From the NCBI GenBank assembly GCA_964579675.1, contig CAZOIA010000285.1:1-5801 (forward strand): a stretch of 5,801 nucleotides of DNA, read 5' to 3'. The number at the start of each line of letters is the position of its first letter. Within the stretch, counting starts at the first letter, position 1. The translations under genes were made by a program, and so were the position numbers. Below the pieces are notes generated by a model. That model made no database searches and had not been told where the DNA came from. It worked only from the letters and a program-made list of their open reading frames with translations. Of the stretch, positions 4,246-5,801 are shown one piece after another. Source of the DNA: CAZOIA01 sp964579675 (GTDB lineage: Bacteria > Planctomycetota > Phycisphaerae > UBA1845 > PWPN01).

Positions 4246-5432
4246 GCCACCAAACCGCCATTCCTGCTCTTGGCCAAGGCCATGTCGATCAGGTTGATGA
4301 ACCCATCGCAGTTGAGGTCGAAACGGGCGGTGGTTTCGTCAGGTGGTCCGCCCTTCACGCTCTTTACCTGGGCCATGTCGATCAGATTGGCGGCGCCGTC
4401 GGCGTTTGTGTCTCCGAGCAATACCCGGATGTGCACATCGTAGTCCCCGGCCAGGAAGTTGCCCGCCAGGTCGATGATCCCGTCAAGGGTGATCGCCAGG
4501 CAGGTTGCGTCGGGCACGCCGCCCATTTCGACGGTCATTTCATCGCCGACAATCGAGACCGACTCGATTGTGCCGCACGGCACACCATGGCACGACAGGT
4601 TGACCTCGGTCTCATCCGGGACCCCGTCGGCGGCGAGGACATCCTCGCTGAAGGTGAAGATGACCTCTTCCGGCCCATGCCAACGGCACTCAACGGCGGC
4701 CTCTTCGGGTGGATGCAACGGCAGGTCAATCTTAAACTCGCTCTCCGCTCCGTGCGTCTTGCAGGAAACTGCGCTGCACAATTCCGGAGGGATATAGTCG
4801 CATATGCCCGGATAGTCCACACTCACACCCCACATGGCGGCAAGACAATCGTTCGAATACGTCAGACCGTTGCACCCGCAAACCGGAATGTACACCAAGG
4901 GGCAAACTTCAGGTCGGAGCTCACACGTGCCGGCGCCGTAACAATCCCCCACCGCCTTGGCACAGTACTCATCCGGCGGGCAATCCCAGTTGAACCAGCA
5001 GCAAGGCTGTACAACGAAGCTGCATACCTCCACGGGTGACGGAGGCGGCCAAGCAGACAAAGCATCATACAGGGTCGCTATAACGGTGTAGGTTCCAGCG
5101 GCCAACGGGCCAACCGTCTCTGACCGCCCCCACGGCGTGATCATGTCGGCACACATGGTCCCCGGCGGGTAGTCCGCGTATACGTCGAAATAGACTTCCT
5201 GCCCGACGACCGCGGCATAGGAACCGTTGGGAACACAGCTATTCGGCCATTCGCCGGCCAACGTGATCGTGACCGGGTCGGCAGTGGTGGGCTGCTCCGG
5301 CTCGATCATGCACGCCTGTGGCGGCCACCACCACTGGGCCTGGGCGGCGGAACTCAAGCTTGCCACCAGTACCATTGCAAGCGTCGGTGCAGCCTTGGAG
5401 AAAACGGTCGCGTGTGAGATCTGGCTTCTCAT
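4236..5432 (-). CDS. Exported Kazal-type and dockerin-repeat protein
   Basis: This is a 398-residue secreted protein. I chose the ATG at 5432 because AGGAGG stands 9 nt upstream and a signal peptide starts there; a longer in-frame ATG at 5525 has neither. The signal runs through residue 32, with cleavage predicted at A-Q-A/Q-W. Residues about 40-142 form a beta-rich region with Cys 41, 66, 94 and 137. Residues 144-211 are a cysteine-rich module, C-P-P-D-E-Y-C (151-157) leading to the Kazal-like signature P-V-C-G-C-N-G-L-T-Y-S-N-D-C (183-196) and ending at C211. Kazal domains typically inhibit serine proteases. Residues about 225-338 look like a bacterial Ig-like domain (F-T-F-S-E-D-V near 259-265, D-L-A-G-N at 321-325). 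Two dockerin-type calcium loops follow: D341/N343/D345/D352 and D372/N374/D376/D383, exactly 31 residues apart. Dockerins bind cohesins, but in planctomycetes such repeats are widespread on exported proteins and their partner is usually unknown. It is the first gene of the unit with squalene synthase. Confidence 0.86.
   Translation of the reverse strand: MRSQISHATVFSKAAPTLAMVLVASLSSAAQAQWWWPPQACMIEPEQPTTADPVTITLAGEWPNSCVPNGSYAAVVGQEVYFDVYADYPPGTMCADMITPWGRSETVGPLAAGTYTVIATLYDALSAWPPPSPVEVCSFVVQPCCWFNWDCPPDEYCAKAVGDCYGAGTCELRPEVCPLVYIPVCGCNGLTYSNDCLAAMWGVSVDYPGICDYIPPELCSAVSCKTHGAESEFKIDLPLHPPEEAAVECRWHGPEEVIFTFSEDVLAADGVPDETEVNLSCHGVPCGTIESVSIVGDEMTVEMGGVPDATCLAITLDGIIDLAGNFLAGDYDVHIRVLLGDTNADGAANLIDMAQVKSVKGGPPDETTARFDLNCDGFINLIDMALAKSRNGGLVACP
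4279..4385. repeat. Dockerin-encoding direct repeat
   Basis: GCCATGTCGATCAG occurs at 4279-4292 and again at 4372-4385, 93 bp (31 codons) apart. It encodes the L-I-D-M-A core of each dockerin loop and reflects the internal duplication typical of dockerins. Confidence 0.8.
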
Positions 5433-5637
5433 GGCTCGCAGCCTCCTTTCAGACATGGGTGGACGGTGAATCAGAGCCGAGAAAGGACGCCTGAGCGACC
5501 CAGGCTGGTCATCCGGTCGGCTCACAGCCCCGTGCCGAAGCGCCCGTCACTTTCGCCAGCTCCTTGGCCCGTGATAGGTGAGAAGAAGCCGTTCCGGCGT
5601 GCCTTGCGCTCCGCACCGGGGCCATTCACCAGATACA

Positions 5638-5666
5638 AGTATACCCAGTGTCTCTCGGCAGGACAA
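5638..5666 (-). promoter_or_regulatory. Sigma70-type promoter for the Kazal/dockerin-squalene synthase unit
   Basis: On the minus strand TTGTCC (5666-5661) is followed after 17 nt by TATACT (5643-5638), matching the consensus at 4 of 6 and 5 of 6 positions with ideal spacing. The start site would be near 5631, giving a leader of about 200 nt to the ATG at 5432. The -35 box lies within the palindrome at 5661-5676, so a bound repressor would block polymerase. Confidence 0.5.
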
Positions 5667-5676
5667 GAACTTGTCC
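5661..5676. promoter_or_regulatory. 16-bp palindrome, candidate operator
   Basis: GGACAAGAACTTGTCC is a perfect 7-bp inverted repeat around a 2-bp centre (AA). It overlaps the predicted -35 box of the promoter reading into the Kazal/dockerin gene, which is where dimeric repressors commonly bind. I do not recognise the site as that of a named regulator. It could instead form a small RNA hairpin, or be incidental to an upstream sequence. Confidence 0.5.
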
Positions 5677-5801
5677 CTTCTCGCAGTTGGGGGGGGGCAT
5701 AACACTTTGGGCGGCTTGTTGGAAGGCGCCGCCCCCCAGGTGTTTCCGAACCTCGCTCGTGAGGAAGCGGACCCTTCTCCGTAGCGCGCCCATAGGGAGG
5801 C

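Larger units (their letters stand above)
5433..5801. other. Upstream region of the Kazal/dockerin gene
   Basis: This 369-bp stretch to the right edge contains no gene I can support. It holds the promoter and palindrome at 5638-5676 and a run of nine G (5689-5697), and the rest is the presumed leader of about 200 nt. A 55-codon minus-strand frame (5626-5793) exists, but it has no Shine-Dalgarno and overlaps the promoter, so I do not call it. Confidence 0.5.

Noticed and set aside
5480..5585. Minus-strand leader resembling a cyclic-di-GMP-I (GEMM) riboswitch, with CACGGG, a GCGAAAG stretch and a C-C-A-G-C-C-T-G-G-G segment
   Set aside because: The invariant GGGACGCAAAG-type core and a proper GAAA-capped stem are missing, so the likeness is superficial.
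5626..5793. A 55-codon minus-strand frame beginning at an ATG at 5793
   Set aside because: It has no Shine-Dalgarno, its frame crosses the nine-G run, it overlaps the predicted promoter and palindrome, and no family is recognised. It might be coding if the G-run length is wrong, but the evidence is too thin.

Overview
The window is GC-rich bacterial DNA, and every gene I can support reads leftward on the minus strand. The likely source is a planctomycete or close relative. The main support is a secreted protein with a C-terminal pair of dockerin-type repeats of the 'D-x-N-x-D-G-x-x-N-L-I-D-M-A-x-x-K' style common in planctomycete exported proteins, together with a bacterial squalene-synthase-type enzyme. 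This is inference from protein style, with no rRNA or other marker in view.

Layout, right to left in the direction of transcription. At 5433-5801 there is an upstream region with a good sigma70-like promoter whose -35 box lies in a 16-bp palindrome. It precedes an exported Kazal/dockerin protein (4236-5432). That gene overlaps by 10 bp a squalene/phytoene synthase family gene (3163-4245) with a GTG start and no Shine-Dalgarno sequence of its own, so the two probably form one translationally coupled transcription unit. The gap 2492-3162 holds the frameshifted 3' remnant of a serine site-specific recombinase and a set of competing inverted repeats. Next comes an exported thioredoxin-fold redoxin (1877-2491). 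A 251-bp spacer follows, with a terminator-like hairpin ending three bases before the next start codon. Then comes a lipoprotein (612-1625) that appears to join a cysteine-less thioredoxin-like fold to a CsgG/FlgO-like domain. The 509-bp gap 103-611 holds a near-consensus promoter followed about 30-65 nt later by a perfect intrinsic terminator, which suggests a short RNA or an attenuated leader. At the left edge is the first 34 codons of a SAM-dependent methyltransferase (1-102).

No single pathway unites the genes. The squalene synthase points to triterpenoid (hopanoid, sterol or carotenoid precursor) synthesis. The exported redoxin and lipoprotein share a thioredoxin-fold theme and face the periplasm. 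I see no CRISPR array, tRNA, rRNA or intact mobile element. The points most worth following up are the lipoprotein architecture, the promoter-terminator pair at 320-422, the operator-like palindrome at 5661-5676, and the overlap of a squalene synthase with a secreted Kazal/dockerin protein.
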